From Thermohalobaculum sp039028795 (GTDB lineage: Bacteria > Pseudomonadota > Alphaproteobacteria > Rhodobacterales > Rhodobacteraceae), in assembly GCA_039028795.1 (NCBI GenBank), contig JBCCHJ010000001.1, positions 62,001 through 126,000 of the forward strand: DNA of 64,000 nucleotides. Reading direction: 5' to 3'. The notes beneath the pieces are model-generated. The model saw only the letters and a list, made by a program, of their open reading frames with translations. It ran no database searches and was not told where the DNA came from. Below, in pieces: positions 1 to 8,346 of this stretch (position 1 is the stretch's first letter; the number at the start of each line of letters is the position of its first letter). A program made the position numbers and the translations under genes.

Positions 1-637
1 GGAACGGATCGCCGCCGATAAACAGCGGATGGAAGGATAGCGCCATGCGCAGACGCGGGTCGCGCACCTTGCGAGCAACATGTGCATAGATCGATCTGTC
101 CGCCCGGTACCAGCCAAAGATCGGCATCACTTTGGCCAGATCCCAGAACTTGTGCATCGGGCGTCGTCCGAGATTTTCGAACCCGAAATGATAGCGGCGC
201 TCTGCTGCCTTCAACAGCCAGTCATAGCCTTGGAGATCGCCGGGCGAGAGCCGGGCCACTTCGGCCCGCATCTTCGCGGGGTCCTTGTGCGCCGTCAGGC
301 AGGATCCATCCAGCCAACGGATCTGATAAAACGGATCCATCGCACGCAAGTCGACGTCATGATCGAAATCCTCGCCAGCTGCCTCCCATAGTTCGCGAAA
401 AACCTGCGGTGCCGTGACGATGGTGGGCCCCAAATCGAAACGGTATCCATCCTTCAAGACGGCGGTGCCGCGTCCTCCTGGGGTATCCAGTCGGTCCAAA
501 ACCTCGACCCGGTACCCTTTGGCGGCCAGGCGCATGCCCGCCGCCAATCCGCCGATGCCAGCACCGATCACGGCAGCAACCGGGCGGGCGTCTCCGTCCG
601 TCGGGGTAGCTAAACTCGACTCTGCGCGCGTAAGCAT
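1..637 (-). CDS. crtI: Phytoene desaturase CrtI, N-terminal part (runs off the left edge)
   Basis: Reading leftward from an ATG at 635-637 there is an open frame of about 212 codons with no stop before base 1, so only the N-terminal half is present. Residues about 20-50 carry a Rossmann dinucleotide fold of GxGxxG type (GAGIGG) followed by an acidic strand end and the GGRG motif of CrtI-type FAD-dependent carotenoid desaturases. The enzyme introduces double bonds into phytoene to give neurosporene or lycopene for the reaction-centre and LH1 carotenoids. It is divergent from crtA, with a PpsR-type operator between them. CrtD is a related desaturase; crtI is preferred because crtI normally faces crtA in Rhodobacterales clusters. 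The missing C-terminal half leaves a small doubt. Confidence 0.85.
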   Translation of the reverse strand, partial: MLTRAESSLATPTDGDARPVAAVIGAGIGGLAAGMRLAAKGYRVEVLDRLDTPGGRGTAVLKDGYRFDLGPTIVTAPQVFRELWEAAGEDFDHDVDLRAMDPFYQIRWLDGSCLTAHKDPAKMRAEVARLSPGDLQGYDWLLKAAERRYHFGFENLGRRPMHKFWDLAKVMPIFGWYRADRSIYAHVARKVRDPRLRMALSFHPLFIGGDPF

Positions 638-653
638 AAATTGACGATAGCAG

Positions 654-671
654 TGTCTAGATTAATTGACA
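654..671. promoter_or_regulatory. PpsR/CrtJ operator between crtI and crtA
   Basis: A perfect TGT-N12-ACA site, further symmetrical as TGTC-N10-GACA, lies in the short divergent crtI-crtA region. A TTGACA hexamer at 666-671 overlaps its right half, so a bound repressor would cover a possible -35 element. This is the known consensus of PpsR/CrtJ, whose gene is at 5222-6616. No convincing -10 hexamer was found at the expected spacing. Confidence 0.75.
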
Positions 672-711
672 ATCAGTGCAATCGATCAGAACATGTCCTG
701 AACTCGGGCCG

Positions 712-1455
712 ATGAAGATGCACATAGACCGAAACCAGCACGACGGACCGATTACCACACTCTGCCTGTTCCGTTTTCCGGGATTGGCCGGACGGCTTTG
801 GGCGTTTTCGCAGATGGTGTTCGCGCGCCCTTACTTGGCCCGCATACCAGGGATCGGATTCTGGAAGCTGTTTGGCTCAGGCACTGGCGAAGGATTCACT
901 CCCGTCCCCAACACTGCCGTTTGGGGCATCCTGGCGACATGGCCATCCCTGGCCGCGGCTGAAGAGGGTCTGAAAGCCCCAGTCTTTCGCCGCTATCGCG
1001 CACGGGCAGGGGAAAACTGGACGCTGTTTCTGCAGACGACGTCGGTTCGGGGCAGTTGGAGCCAGAGTGAGCCATTTGCCGTCACCACAAAACCTGCCAA
1101 GGGATCCTTGGCGGCGCTGACTCGCGCGACGATCCGACCGCGCATTCTTTTGAAGTTCTGGCAAAGGGTTCCATCGATCTCTGCCGCCATCGGATCCGAC
1201 CCGAATGTTGCTTTCAAGATTGGCTTGGGAGAGGTGCCTTGGTTTCACCAGGTCACCTTCTCGATCTGGCCGGATACTGAGAGCATGGCGAAGTTCGCCC
1301 GCAAAGATGGCCCGCATGCCCGTGCCATCACAGCGGTGCGCGACGGCAAATGGTTTGCCGAAGAACTCTATGCCCGGTTCCATATTGTCGGCGCGCAAGG
1401 ATCGTGGAATGGTGCCGATCCGTTAGCAGATCTGAAGGGGACTGTGCCCGCATGA
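712..1455 (+). CDS. crtA: Spheroidene monooxygenase CrtA
   Basis: A 247-residue protein from the ATG at 712. An in-frame GTG at 676 is possible but sits only 5 bases past the TTGACA/operator and leaves no room for a leader; a second ATG at 718 is also possible. The sequence has the CrtA-family features: an early FRF strand, a DPNV(A) segment and a C-terminal conserved RFH-containing part. CrtA adds the 2-oxo group to spheroidene, giving spheroidenone, in the presence of oxygen. It heads the crtA-bchI-bchD-bchO operon; its stop overlaps the bchI start as ATGA. Regulation is expected through the PpsR site just upstream. Confidence 0.93.
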   Translation: MKMHIDRNQHDGPITTLCLFRFPGLAGRLWAFSQMVFARPYLARIPGIGFWKLFGSGTGEGFTPVPNTAVWGILATWPSLAAAEEGLKAPVFRRYRARAGENWTLFLQTTSVRGSWSQSEPFAVTTKPAKGSLAALTRATIRPRILLKFWQRVPSISAAIGSDPNVAFKIGLGEVPWFHQVTFSIWPDTESMAKFARKDGPHARAITAVRDGKWFAEELYARFHIVGAQGSWNGADPLADLKGTVPA

Positions 1456-2462
1456 CCAAACCGTTTCCGTTCTCGGCCATCGTCGGTCAGGACGAAATGA
1501 AGCACGCCCTGATGGTGGCGGCCGTCGATCCCTCGGTTGGCGGGGTCTTGGTGTTCGGCGACCGCGGAACGGGCAAGTCCACTGCGGTTCGAGCCTTAGC
1601 CGCGTTGTTACCGCCGATCAGCGCCCGGCCGAACTGTGCCTACAACAGTGCCATTGGCGACGTTGTGCCTGGTCGGTCGGCGGAGGAAAAAGAACCACGC
1701 CCGGTGAAGATCGCAACGCCGGTGGTGGATCTTCCGCTGGGTGCAACCGAGGACCGCGTGGTCGGTACATTGGATCTGGAACGAGCTTTGGCCACAGGTG
1801 AAAAGCGGTTCGAACCCGGTCTTCTGGCCCGGGCCAATCGAGGGTTTCTTTATATCGACGAGGTAAACCTTCTGGAGGACCACCTGGTCGATCTGTTGCT
1901 GGACGTTGCGGCCTCGGGCGAAAATGTGGTCGAACGGGAGGGCCTCTCAATCCGCCATCCCGCCCGGTTCGTTCTCGTCGGCTCGGGCAATCCAGAGGAG
2001 GGTGAGTTGAGGCCTCAGCTTTTAGATCGGTTTGGACTGTCGGTCGAGATTGGGTCTCCGGACGACATTAAGGACCGGGTTGAGGTGATCCGCCGCCGGG
2101 ATTCTTATGATCGGGATGCCGAGGGGTTCTTGACCGCCTGGACCGATGAAGAGGCCACGGCGCAGAAACGTATTGTGTCCGCCCGTAAGGCCTTGGCGAA
2201 AGTCGAAACACCTGATGAGGCGATTGAAGCTGCGGCGCGGCTTTGTCAGGCCGTTGGGTCAGATGGGTTGCGCGGGGAACTGACGCTGATTCGCACCGCG
2301 CGCGCGTCTGCTGCGCTGGACCGTCGGCGGAAGGTCAAGGTTTCGGACATTGCCAGGGTTGCGGCACCCGCGCTACGGCATCGGCTGCGTCGAGATCCGT
2401 TAGACGAAACGGGATCTACGACGCGCATCGCCCGAGCGGTATCCGAGGTTTTGGGCGTCTAA
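1452..2462 (+). CDS. bchI: Magnesium chelatase ATPase subunit BchI
   Basis: A 336-residue AAA+ protein that starts at the ATG at 1452, overlapping the crtA stop by 4 bases; the open frame extends further upstream only as a shadow. Walker A is GDRGTGKST at residues 36-44 and the Walker B region (YIDEVNLL) lies near residue 138, followed by sensor and arginine-finger regions typical of BchI/ChlI. With BchD and BchH it inserts Mg2+ into protoporphyrin IX, the first committed step of bacteriochlorophyll synthesis. It is followed by a 179-base gap before bchD, unusual in an operon whose other junctions overlap. Confidence 0.97.
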   Translation: MTKPFPFSAIVGQDEMKHALMVAAVDPSVGGVLVFGDRGTGKSTAVRALAALLPPISARPNCAYNSAIGDVVPGRSAEEKEPRPVKIATPVVDLPLGATEDRVVGTLDLERALATGEKRFEPGLLARANRGFLYIDEVNLLEDHLVDLLLDVAASGENVVEREGLSIRHPARFVLVGSGNPEEGELRPQLLDRFGLSVEIGSPDDIKDRVEVIRRRDSYDRDAEGFLTAWTDEEATAQKRIVSARKALAKVETPDEAIEAAARLCQAVGSDGLRGELTLIRTARASAALDRRRKVKVSDIARVAAPALRHRLRRDPLDETGSTTRIARAVSEVLGV

Positions 2463-2641
2463 ATTGATCCGGAAGACTTGGATTTATTTTTTTCGATTTT
2501 CGGAAGGTTGATCTATCAGATGTTCAAGTTGCCTCTATCTTTCGTTCCGCAGATGCGCGCCCATAGGGTGGGCGGGGTTGCGAGAATTGAGGGCCATGAA
2601 AGGCTTCTTGTTGTATGCATATCTTGCCAGGAGCAGCTCGC

Positions 2642-4312
2642 GTGGACATGACGCCCGATCGCTGGCTTTTGGCAACCACCGCCGCGGCGGCGATGGCCAC
2701 AGATCCATCTGGATTGCGCGGGCTGATCGTTCGCGACCGCCCCGGTCCGGTGCGGGACGGATTTCTAGATATGCTTACGGGTCTATTGGATCGCCCGCTC
2801 CACCGCCTGCCAGGAACGCTGGATGCGACGGCGTTATCACCTTCATTGGACCTGGGCGAGACTTTACGCATGGGGCAAGAGGTATACACCCAGAACTTGC
2901 TAACCCGCGCAGCTGACCGTGTGTTGCTGGTCCCGATGGCCGAGCGGTTGGCGACCGGGACGGCCTCGATCGTAGCCTCGGCCTCGGATGACTATGGCCC
3001 ATCGTTATTGCTTTTGGACGAAGGGATTGAGCCGGATGAAACCGTGCCACAGGCTTTATCCGACCGGCTGGCAATCTCGCTGAACTTTGATGGTATGGCA
3101 CGCGGGGATCTGGGCGCACCTGGGTTCGACAGTAGAGACATCCGCGCCGCGCGAAAGCGCCTGGCAGATGTCGAGGACGGCGAAGCAACCGAAGCGCTGA
3201 CAACATTGGCTGCTTCCTTGGGGATCGGGTCCTTGCGAGTGCCCGTGCTGGCACTGAAGTTGGCCCGCGCCTTGGCGGCGCTGGACCGGGCAAAGACAAT
3301 CGCTGAGCCACACATCGTTATGGCGACCTTGCTGTGCTTGGCGCCGAGGGCCACAGTGATCCCCGCCTCTGACGATGAACCTGAGGAAGCCCCTCCGCCT
3401 CCACCTGAGGACGAGCCGCAAGATCGCGAAGACAAGCAATCCTCGGAACAGGGTCCGTTGCAAGACCGGGTGTTGGAGGCTGTGGCCGCGATTCTTCCGG
3501 AGTTGGTGCTTACGGGAACCCGGCAACGGGGCGGTGCGAAATCCTCTGGCGCAGGTGACCGCAAGAAGTCCGCTAGCCATGGCCGCCCGGTTCGGTCGCG
3601 TCCCGGAAAACCCGATGGCAAGCGGCTGGATGTCTTTGCAACCCTGCTAACGGCCGCGCCCTGGCAACCACTGCGCCGCCGGTCGGCCCCGGATCGAAAG
3701 GGGTTGATCGTCGTGCCCGACGATTTTCGGATCAAGCAGTACGATCGCCCAACTGAAAGCGTACTGATTTTCTTGGTCGATGCTTCAGGGTCGCAAGCCG
3801 CTGCTCGCATGGCCGAGGCAAAAGGCGCTATGGAGCTCATGTTGGCCGAGGCCTATCGCCGCCGGGAAAAGGTCGCCTTAATGGCTTTTCGGGGCACGAG
3901 TGCTGACCTGATCCTTCCGCCCACGCGCTCGCTTCTGCAGGCAAAGCGGCGGCTTGCAGTGCTGCCGGGTGGCGGGCCGACTCCCTTGGCCAGTGCTCTT
4001 GTTGCGGGACGGGAAGTGGCTGAACAGATAAGCCGCCGTGGGGCCACGCCTTATTTGGTCTTGCTGACGGATGGACGTGGCAATATTGCACTGGATGGCA
4101 CAGCCGGCCGGGCCCAAGCTGCTGAGGATCAGGCACTGGCTGCGCGCGCCCTGGCGACCTGTGGCATCACTTCCGCCTTGATCGACACCGCCAACCGGCC
4201 GCAAGCCGATGCACAGGCATTGGCGAAAACGATGGGCGCTCGCTATCTGGCTTTACCCCGTGCTGATGCCAAGGGTCTCGCCAAGATCGTGCGGGCCAGC
4301 GTGGCGGCATGA
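2642..4312 (+). CDS. bchD: Magnesium chelatase subunit BchD
   Basis: A protein of about 556 residues. The GTG at 2642 is chosen as start because an AGGAG at 2629-2633 precedes it by 8 bases; an ATG at 2648 would be 14 bases away. The N-terminal half is an inactive AAA+ domain without a proper Walker A. A proline- and acid-rich linker follows near residues 245-270. The C-terminal half is a von Willebrand factor A domain with a MIDAS motif of DxSxS type (DASGS). This is the usual BchD/ChlD layout; the subunit bridges BchI and BchH in the Mg-chelatase complex. The 3' end overlaps bchO by ATGA. Confidence 0.95.
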   Translation: MDMTPDRWLLATTAAAAMATDPSGLRGLIVRDRPGPVRDGFLDMLTGLLDRPLHRLPGTLDATALSPSLDLGETLRMGQEVYTQNLLTRAADRVLLVPMAERLATGTASIVASASDDYGPSLLLLDEGIEPDETVPQALSDRLAISLNFDGMARGDLGAPGFDSRDIRAARKRLADVEDGEATEALTTLAASLGIGSLRVPVLALKLARALAALDRAKTIAEPHIVMATLLCLAPRATVIPASDDEPEEAPPPPPEDEPQDREDKQSSEQGPLQDRVLEAVAAILPELVLTGTRQRGGAKSSGAGDRKKSASHGRPVRSRPGKPDGKRLDVFATLLTAAPWQPLRRRSAPDRKGLIVVPDDFRIKQYDRPTESVLIFLVDASGSQAAARMAEAKGAMELMLAEAYRRREKVALMAFRGTSADLILPPTRSLLQAKRRLAVLPGGGPTPLASALVAGREVAEQISRRGATPYLVLLTDGRGNIALDGTAGRAQAAEDQALAARALATCGITSALIDTANRPQADAQALAKTMGARYLALPRADAKGLAKIVRASVAA

Positions 4313-5184
4313 CTTGCCCCGTCCATCCGGACTGGGACCGCGCAGGTGCCGATTGGCCAAATCGAGAGGCAAGCCAGTTTCTGCAGGTCGGCAGAGTGCG
4401 CTGGCATTATCAACGCATGGGGCAGGGTCCTGTCTTACTGCTGCTTCATGGCACCGGCGCTGCAACCCATAGCTGGCGCGATATGATGCCTCTGTTGGCA
4501 GAAAAATTCGACGTTATCGCCCTAGATTTGCCCGGTCATGGCTTCACCCGAATACAATCGCGACGGCAGTGTTCGCTGCCGGCTATGGGCGGCGCAATTG
4601 CGGAATTTCTAAAGGCTCTGGACCTGCAACCCAACATGCTAATCGGCCATTCTGCGGGGACGGCCATTGCCTTGAGATCTGTGCTTTCAGATGGAGTATC
4701 GACCGAAAGGGTGATCGGCTTCAACCCTGCGCTGACCCCGTTCCGTGGCGTCGCCGGTGTCGTCTTTCCACCCTTGGCAAAACTGCTGGCACTGAACCCG
4801 TTCGTGCCTTGGATGTTTGCATCATTACCAGGGTCCCGAACTCAGGCACGACGCTTGATCGACAGCACCGGTTCCAACATCGATGCCAGAGGCCACGCAC
4901 TTTATGCACGCCTTTTCACCCGATCGGATCATGTCGATGGCGCGCTTGCGATGATGGCTCTATGGGACCTGGACCCCTTGCTGAAGGCGTTACCGAATCT
5001 CGATACCCCTATCGATCTGTACGTCGGGGAGGGGGATCAGATGGTCCCCCCGAAAGAGGCGATAGGTTTGGGCCGGACGATTGATCGCATTACGACACAT
5101 AAGGTGCCCAGTTTGGGACACCTGATGCATGAGGAAGAGCCTCAAACATTCGCCGATATTATCAAAGATGTTGCATGCGGGTAA
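4309..5184 (+). CDS. bchO: BchO, alpha/beta hydrolase of Mg-chelatase operon
   Basis: A 291-residue alpha/beta hydrolase coupled to bchD by an ATGA overlap. It has the oxyanion HG motif (LLLHGTG) near residue 48, a nucleophile elbow GHSAG with Ser115, and a C-terminal histidine in a GHLMH context. BchO is routinely found directly after bchD in purple-bacterial clusters and is proposed to act with Mg-chelatase, but its exact reaction is not settled. It is convergent with ppsR, with a hairpin between the two stops. Confidence 0.92.
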   Translation: MTCPVHPDWDRAGADWPNREASQFLQVGRVRWHYQRMGQGPVLLLLHGTGAATHSWRDMMPLLAEKFDVIALDLPGHGFTRIQSRRQCSLPAMGGAIAEFLKALDLQPNMLIGHSAGTAIALRSVLSDGVSTERVIGFNPALTPFRGVAGVVFPPLAKLLALNPFVPWMFASLPGSRTQARRLIDSTGSNIDARGHALYARLFTRSDHVDGALAMMALWDLDPLLKALPNLDTPIDLYVGEGDQMVPPKEAIGLGRTIDRITTHKVPSLGHLMHEEEPQTFADIIKDVACG

Positions 5185-5197
5185 TGACAAGGTAGTT

Positions 5198-5224
5198 TGA
5201 CGCACGGAAGGCAAAGGTGCGTCA
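5198..5224. terminator. Hairpin between convergent bchO and ppsR
   Basis: An 8-bp perfect inverted repeat, TGACGCAC / GTGCGTCA with an 11-base loop, lies 13 bases after the bchO stop and overlaps the ppsR stop codon. It can fold on either transcript, but neither side has a proper T tract, so it is at best a weak or Rho-assisted bidirectional terminator. Confidence 0.45.
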
Positions 5225-6616
5225 GTTCCCGTCCCGATCCAGCAAGTCGAACCGCCGCAGTTTGACATAGAGGCTTTGGCGGCTCAGCCCGAGCATCTCG
5301 GCCGCCGAGGCCCGATTGTTGCCAGTTTTCTTCAAGGCTGCTTCGATGCACATCTTTTCGATCTCTTCGGTCGACGCCCTGACCAGTTCTTTCATCGGCA
5401 CCGTGCCTACCAGTTCGACCAGATCCGAATTCACTTCGGTAGCGCCTTCATTCTTGCGGGCAGGAATCTGGTCATACCGACTGATGTCTCGCAAGACGAA
5501 ACCGATCAACGGTTCTGGGTCCACGATTGCTGCGACCGAAACTTCAACCCTGATTTCCGACCCGAACGCGCCGGTCAGCAATGAAGAGAACGCCCGCAAG
5601 CGGCCATGTGACTGAGCATTCTGAATGATGATGTCCATGTCCACGCCCGGCCGGCCCAAGAAGCGTGCCAGGGCTTCACCCTGCGCCTGAGGTGCCAGGG
5701 CGATCTCGGCCATTCCCAGAAACGCCTCGTTGCACCAGCGGATCAGGCCCTCTTCATCGGTGAGCACCAATGCATCTGGGATACGTTCGACCATTTCCAA
5801 GAGATGTTTTTCAACGCCTCCGGCGCTCTGAGATAGCTGATCATCAGGTGTGATCGCGCAGAGAATCATATTGGTTGCGGCGGCGCGAAAGATCGACAGA
5901 TTACATCGCACCGCGATTTTTGTTTCCTTGACTCGTGCCGCGAAACCATCGGCCTGCCCCGAAGCACTGACACGGTTGACCGCTTCCATAATTCCGGTGG
6001 TGTCAGATGTGTCGAACAACGCGTCAATCGTCTGCCCCTTGACGGTTGCCACATCGCCGCCCATCAACTGTGCAGCCGCCGAGTTCGCATCTTCGACTTT
6101 TCTGCTCGCCGCGTTCACGACCACCAGGCATTCGGATGACGTCTGAAATAGCACCCGGTATTGCGTCTCCATCTGGCGAAGACGGCTATAATCTTCATCC
6201 AGTGCCCGCTGTGCCTCGATCAGTCTGGATTGCAGCGCTGCGATGGCCCTAATTTCATGGCCCAGAAAGATGACGGAGTCCCCGGCACCTACTGCATTGT
6301 AGCGCACCGGAAATTCGTCCAAACCTTCGATGCGGTGGTTGATCTCGCGGTGACGGCCACCCTCAGCGGGCCCGTCCGCCTTTAACATCTGTTCGATTTT
6401 CGGACGACTTTCTAGCGTCACAATCTCGAACAATGTTAGGCCGATTAGACTGTCTGGGTCGAAGGCTTGCTTGGCCTCGACCTGCCAGATGACGTCCAGA
6501 ATTTTGCCGTCACGATCTGTGACGAAGGCGATGTCGGAAACGGATGAAACCAGAGCCACGAAGTCTGCTGGCAAACCTATCTCAAGCATATCGCTCTTGA
6601 GGAAGTGTGCATTCAT
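5222..6616 (-). CDS. ppsR: PpsR/CrtJ photosystem gene repressor
   Basis: A 464-residue regulator with PAS-type sensor regions (about residues 20-130, 150-265 and 270-390) and a C-terminal Fis-type helix-turn-helix (about 425-457). Cys423, just before the HTH, and Cys253 in the second PAS region lie where the two redox-active cysteines of Rhodobacter PpsR are reported. It represses bch, crt and other photosystem genes under oxygen by binding TGT-N12-ACA; matching sites are seen at 654-671 and 7765-7798. The ATG at 6616 is kept, but the in-frame ATG at 6589, with AAGAG 5 bases upstream, is a credible alternative. It is followed upstream in the same direction by ppaA/aerR. Confidence 0.95.
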   Translation of the reverse strand: MNAHFLKSDMLEIGLPADFVALVSSVSDIAFVTDRDGKILDVIWQVEAKQAFDPDSLIGLTLFEIVTLESRPKIEQMLKADGPAEGGRHREINHRIEGLDEFPVRYNAVGAGDSVIFLGHEIRAIAALQSRLIEAQRALDEDYSRLRQMETQYRVLFQTSSECLVVVNAASRKVEDANSAAAQLMGGDVATVKGQTIDALFDTSDTTGIMEAVNRVSASGQADGFAARVKETKIAVRCNLSIFRAAATNMILCAITPDDQLSQSAGGVEKHLLEMVERIPDALVLTDEEGLIRWCNEAFLGMAEIALAPQAQGEALARFLGRPGVDMDIIIQNAQSHGRLRAFSSLLTGAFGSEIRVEVSVAAIVDPEPLIGFVLRDISRYDQIPARKNEGATEVNSDLVELVGTVPMKELVRASTEEIEKMCIEAALKKTGNNRASAAEMLGLSRQSLYVKLRRFDLLDRDGN

Positions 6617-6678
6617 ATGCGGTGCTCAAACCGGTCTTTTACTGCTCTGGGTGTAACCTCATCAGCCATATAACCATG

Positions 6679-7515
6679 TCAATGGTTTAGTGCCGTAGCC
6701 ACCATTCTTTGAAGTACAAGTGGCGCGGTGGTGACATCACGTAAGATCAGATCCGCCCCGACTCTATCTGCGATTTGCGGATCAATCTCGGTGAGATGCC
6801 CGCCAAGGACGACGATTGCGTCGGGTTGGGCGTCGCGCAAACGCTGAACGGTGTCTTTCAGCAGTTCGCTTCCGGTTTCGCATCCAGCAGACAGACCGAT
6901 TAGATCATAGCTGCCAGTGGCTGCCTGAGCACACAGGATTTCCAGTTCGTGAGACGTGTTCAAGTCGACGGTCCAGCCAGCTCGTCGGAAGAAATCGGCC
7001 GCAATCGTGATGCCCAGTACATGAGTCTCTCCGGGTGATGCAGAAAACAGCGCCGTATGCCGCAGCGCTGGTTGACGGAACACCGGGATAAAGTCGCTGT
7101 GGAGCGATCTCAGGAACCCGTGAAGCCTGGCCGATCCCAGCGTAACTTCCAAAAAGCCGCATTCATCCGAGACCCATCTTTCGCCCAGGCGCCGTGCTGC
7201 CTGTGCGATGTAACCAAGGCAAAGCGAATCTGCGGTGATGTTTCGCGCTCTTAGGACTTCAAAAAAGTCCATCGCGGATCTTGCGTCCGGGGAGATTAAA
7301 GCGTCGCAAAATGTCTCGATCTCCGCATCCAATGGCACGTCGCGCACTGGCGCGGTGTCTAGTCTTTTGGGTAATCTCTTAGCAAGGCGTGCCACCAATT
7401 CATTGGTCACTGCCTTTAGGGCAGGATTGGACAGCATCTTGCGATCGCTGGTTGCTAAAGGATCAGCCACAAGCGATGATCCAGCATCATGTAGGGATCT
7501 TACAGGACCTTCCAT
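6679..7515 (-). CDS. ppaA: AerR/PpaA, B12-binding antirepressor of PpsR
   Basis: A 278-residue protein from the ATG at 7515, chosen because a near-ideal GGGAGGAG lies 3 bases upstream. The frame stays open for 40 more codons to a TTG at 7635, with an ATG at 7587 in between. Residues about 60-135 form the helical cap with the W-x-D and E-V-T-L-G type motifs of cobalamin-binding regulators, and residues about 150-270 form the Rossmann-like B12-binding domain (THVLGI, GLSAGCE, VVLGG). In Rhodobacter this protein uses cobalamin as a light-sensing cofactor and alters PpsR/CrtJ activity. The adjacent, co-oriented ppsR fits that role. Confidence 0.93.
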   Translation of the reverse strand: MEGPVRSLHDAGSSLVADPLATSDRKMLSNPALKAVTNELVARLAKRLPKRLDTAPVRDVPLDAEIETFCDALISPDARSAMDFFEVLRARNITADSLCLGYIAQAARRLGERWVSDECGFLEVTLGSARLHGFLRSLHSDFIPVFRQPALRHTALFSASPGETHVLGITIAADFFRRAGWTVDLNTSHELEILCAQAATGSYDLIGLSAGCETGSELLKDTVQRLRDAQPDAIVVLGGHLTEIDPQIADRVGADLILRDVTTAPLVLQRMVATALNH

Positions 7516-7764
7516 GTCTCCTCCCGTCGCCGCCTTGTTCTGGTATCCACCAGATTTGGCAAGCGCCCGGGCCAGCGATACTCCCATTACAACTGACCCT
7601 GTCGAGATGGAAACACGGAATTGCAAAAGCGTCAAACAGAATTGACATACACCTATGATTGCCTCGCCTTTTCAGGCCTTTGATAAGCGCTTTGAGTGGC
7701 GAATGACCCAATCATAGACAGAATCTGTAGGAATGATTCGCGCATAAGGTGAAATCCCGGTTTG

Positions 7765-7798
7765 TGTATGAAAAGCATTACGTAAGTTTTAATTGACA
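7765..7798. promoter_or_regulatory. Double PpsR-like operator and promoter of bchF operon
   Basis: The region reads TGT-N12-ACGT-N12-ACA, that is two near-consensus PpsR/CrtJ sites that abut through a shared central ACGT. The outer half-sites are exact and the inner ones each differ by one base (ACG, CGT). A TTGACA at 7793-7798 forms the right end, and TACAGT at 7817-7822 is a possible -10 box 18 bases on. A repressor bound here would cover the -35 of the bchFNBHLM-lhaA-puh operon. Confidence 0.6.
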
Positions 7799-7857
7799 CT
7801 TTTTCCCGCCGCGCCTTACAGTCACGCATGACCCTTGGTGCCAGGGAGGGACCCCTC

Positions 7858-8346
7858 ATGGCCGGGCAGGCATTAAAAACCCGCCGCTCCGGACCGCTAT
7901 ATACCCCGGAACAGCGCAAGCGCCGTGACAGCACGCCGTGGACGTTGGTCCAAGGGATTTTAGCTCCGCTGCAGTTTGCCGTTTTCCTTGTCTCTTTGGC
8001 ACTCGTTATTCGGTATCTGATGACCGGTGACGGACTTTGGATCGCCACCCTTTCGATCGTGATCAAAACGATGGTGCTCTACACCATAATGGTCACCGGT
8101 GCGATCTGGGAAAAAATCGTTTTTGGCCAATACCTTCTGGCGCCTGCCTTCTTCTGGGAAGACGTCTTTTCGTTCTTCGTGATCGCGCTGCATACGGCTT
8201 ACCTTTGGGCGCTATTTTCAGGGCTTTCAGCGGACGTTCAGATATGGATCGCCCTGGCAGCTTATGCGGCCTATGTTGTCAATGCAGCGCAGTTCCTCTT
8301 GAAGCTGCGTACAGCCCGGCTGGATGCCCAGGCGGTGCCGGTATGA
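7858..8346 (+). CDS. bchF: 3-vinyl bacteriochlorophyllide hydratase BchF
   Basis: A 162-residue membrane protein. The ATG at 7858 is chosen because AGGGAGGG ends 7 bases upstream; an ATG at 7828 in the same frame lacks such a site. Three to four hydrophobic helices (about residues 28-50, 58-80, 95-115, 122-142) and the WE-x-DVF segment are typical of BchF. The enzyme hydrates the C3 vinyl group of (bacterio)chlorophyllide, a step toward the C3 acetyl group of bacteriochlorophyll a. It is the first gene of a long operon and its stop overlaps the bchN start (ATGA). A PpsR-type double site lies upstream. Confidence 0.95.
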   Translation: MAGQALKTRRSGPLYTPEQRKRRDSTPWTLVQGILAPLQFAVFLVSLALVIRYLMTGDGLWIATLSIVIKTMVLYTIMVTGAIWEKIVFGQYLLAPAFFWEDVFSFFVIALHTAYLWALFSGLSADVQIWIALAAYAAYVVNAAQFLLKLRTARLDAQAVPV

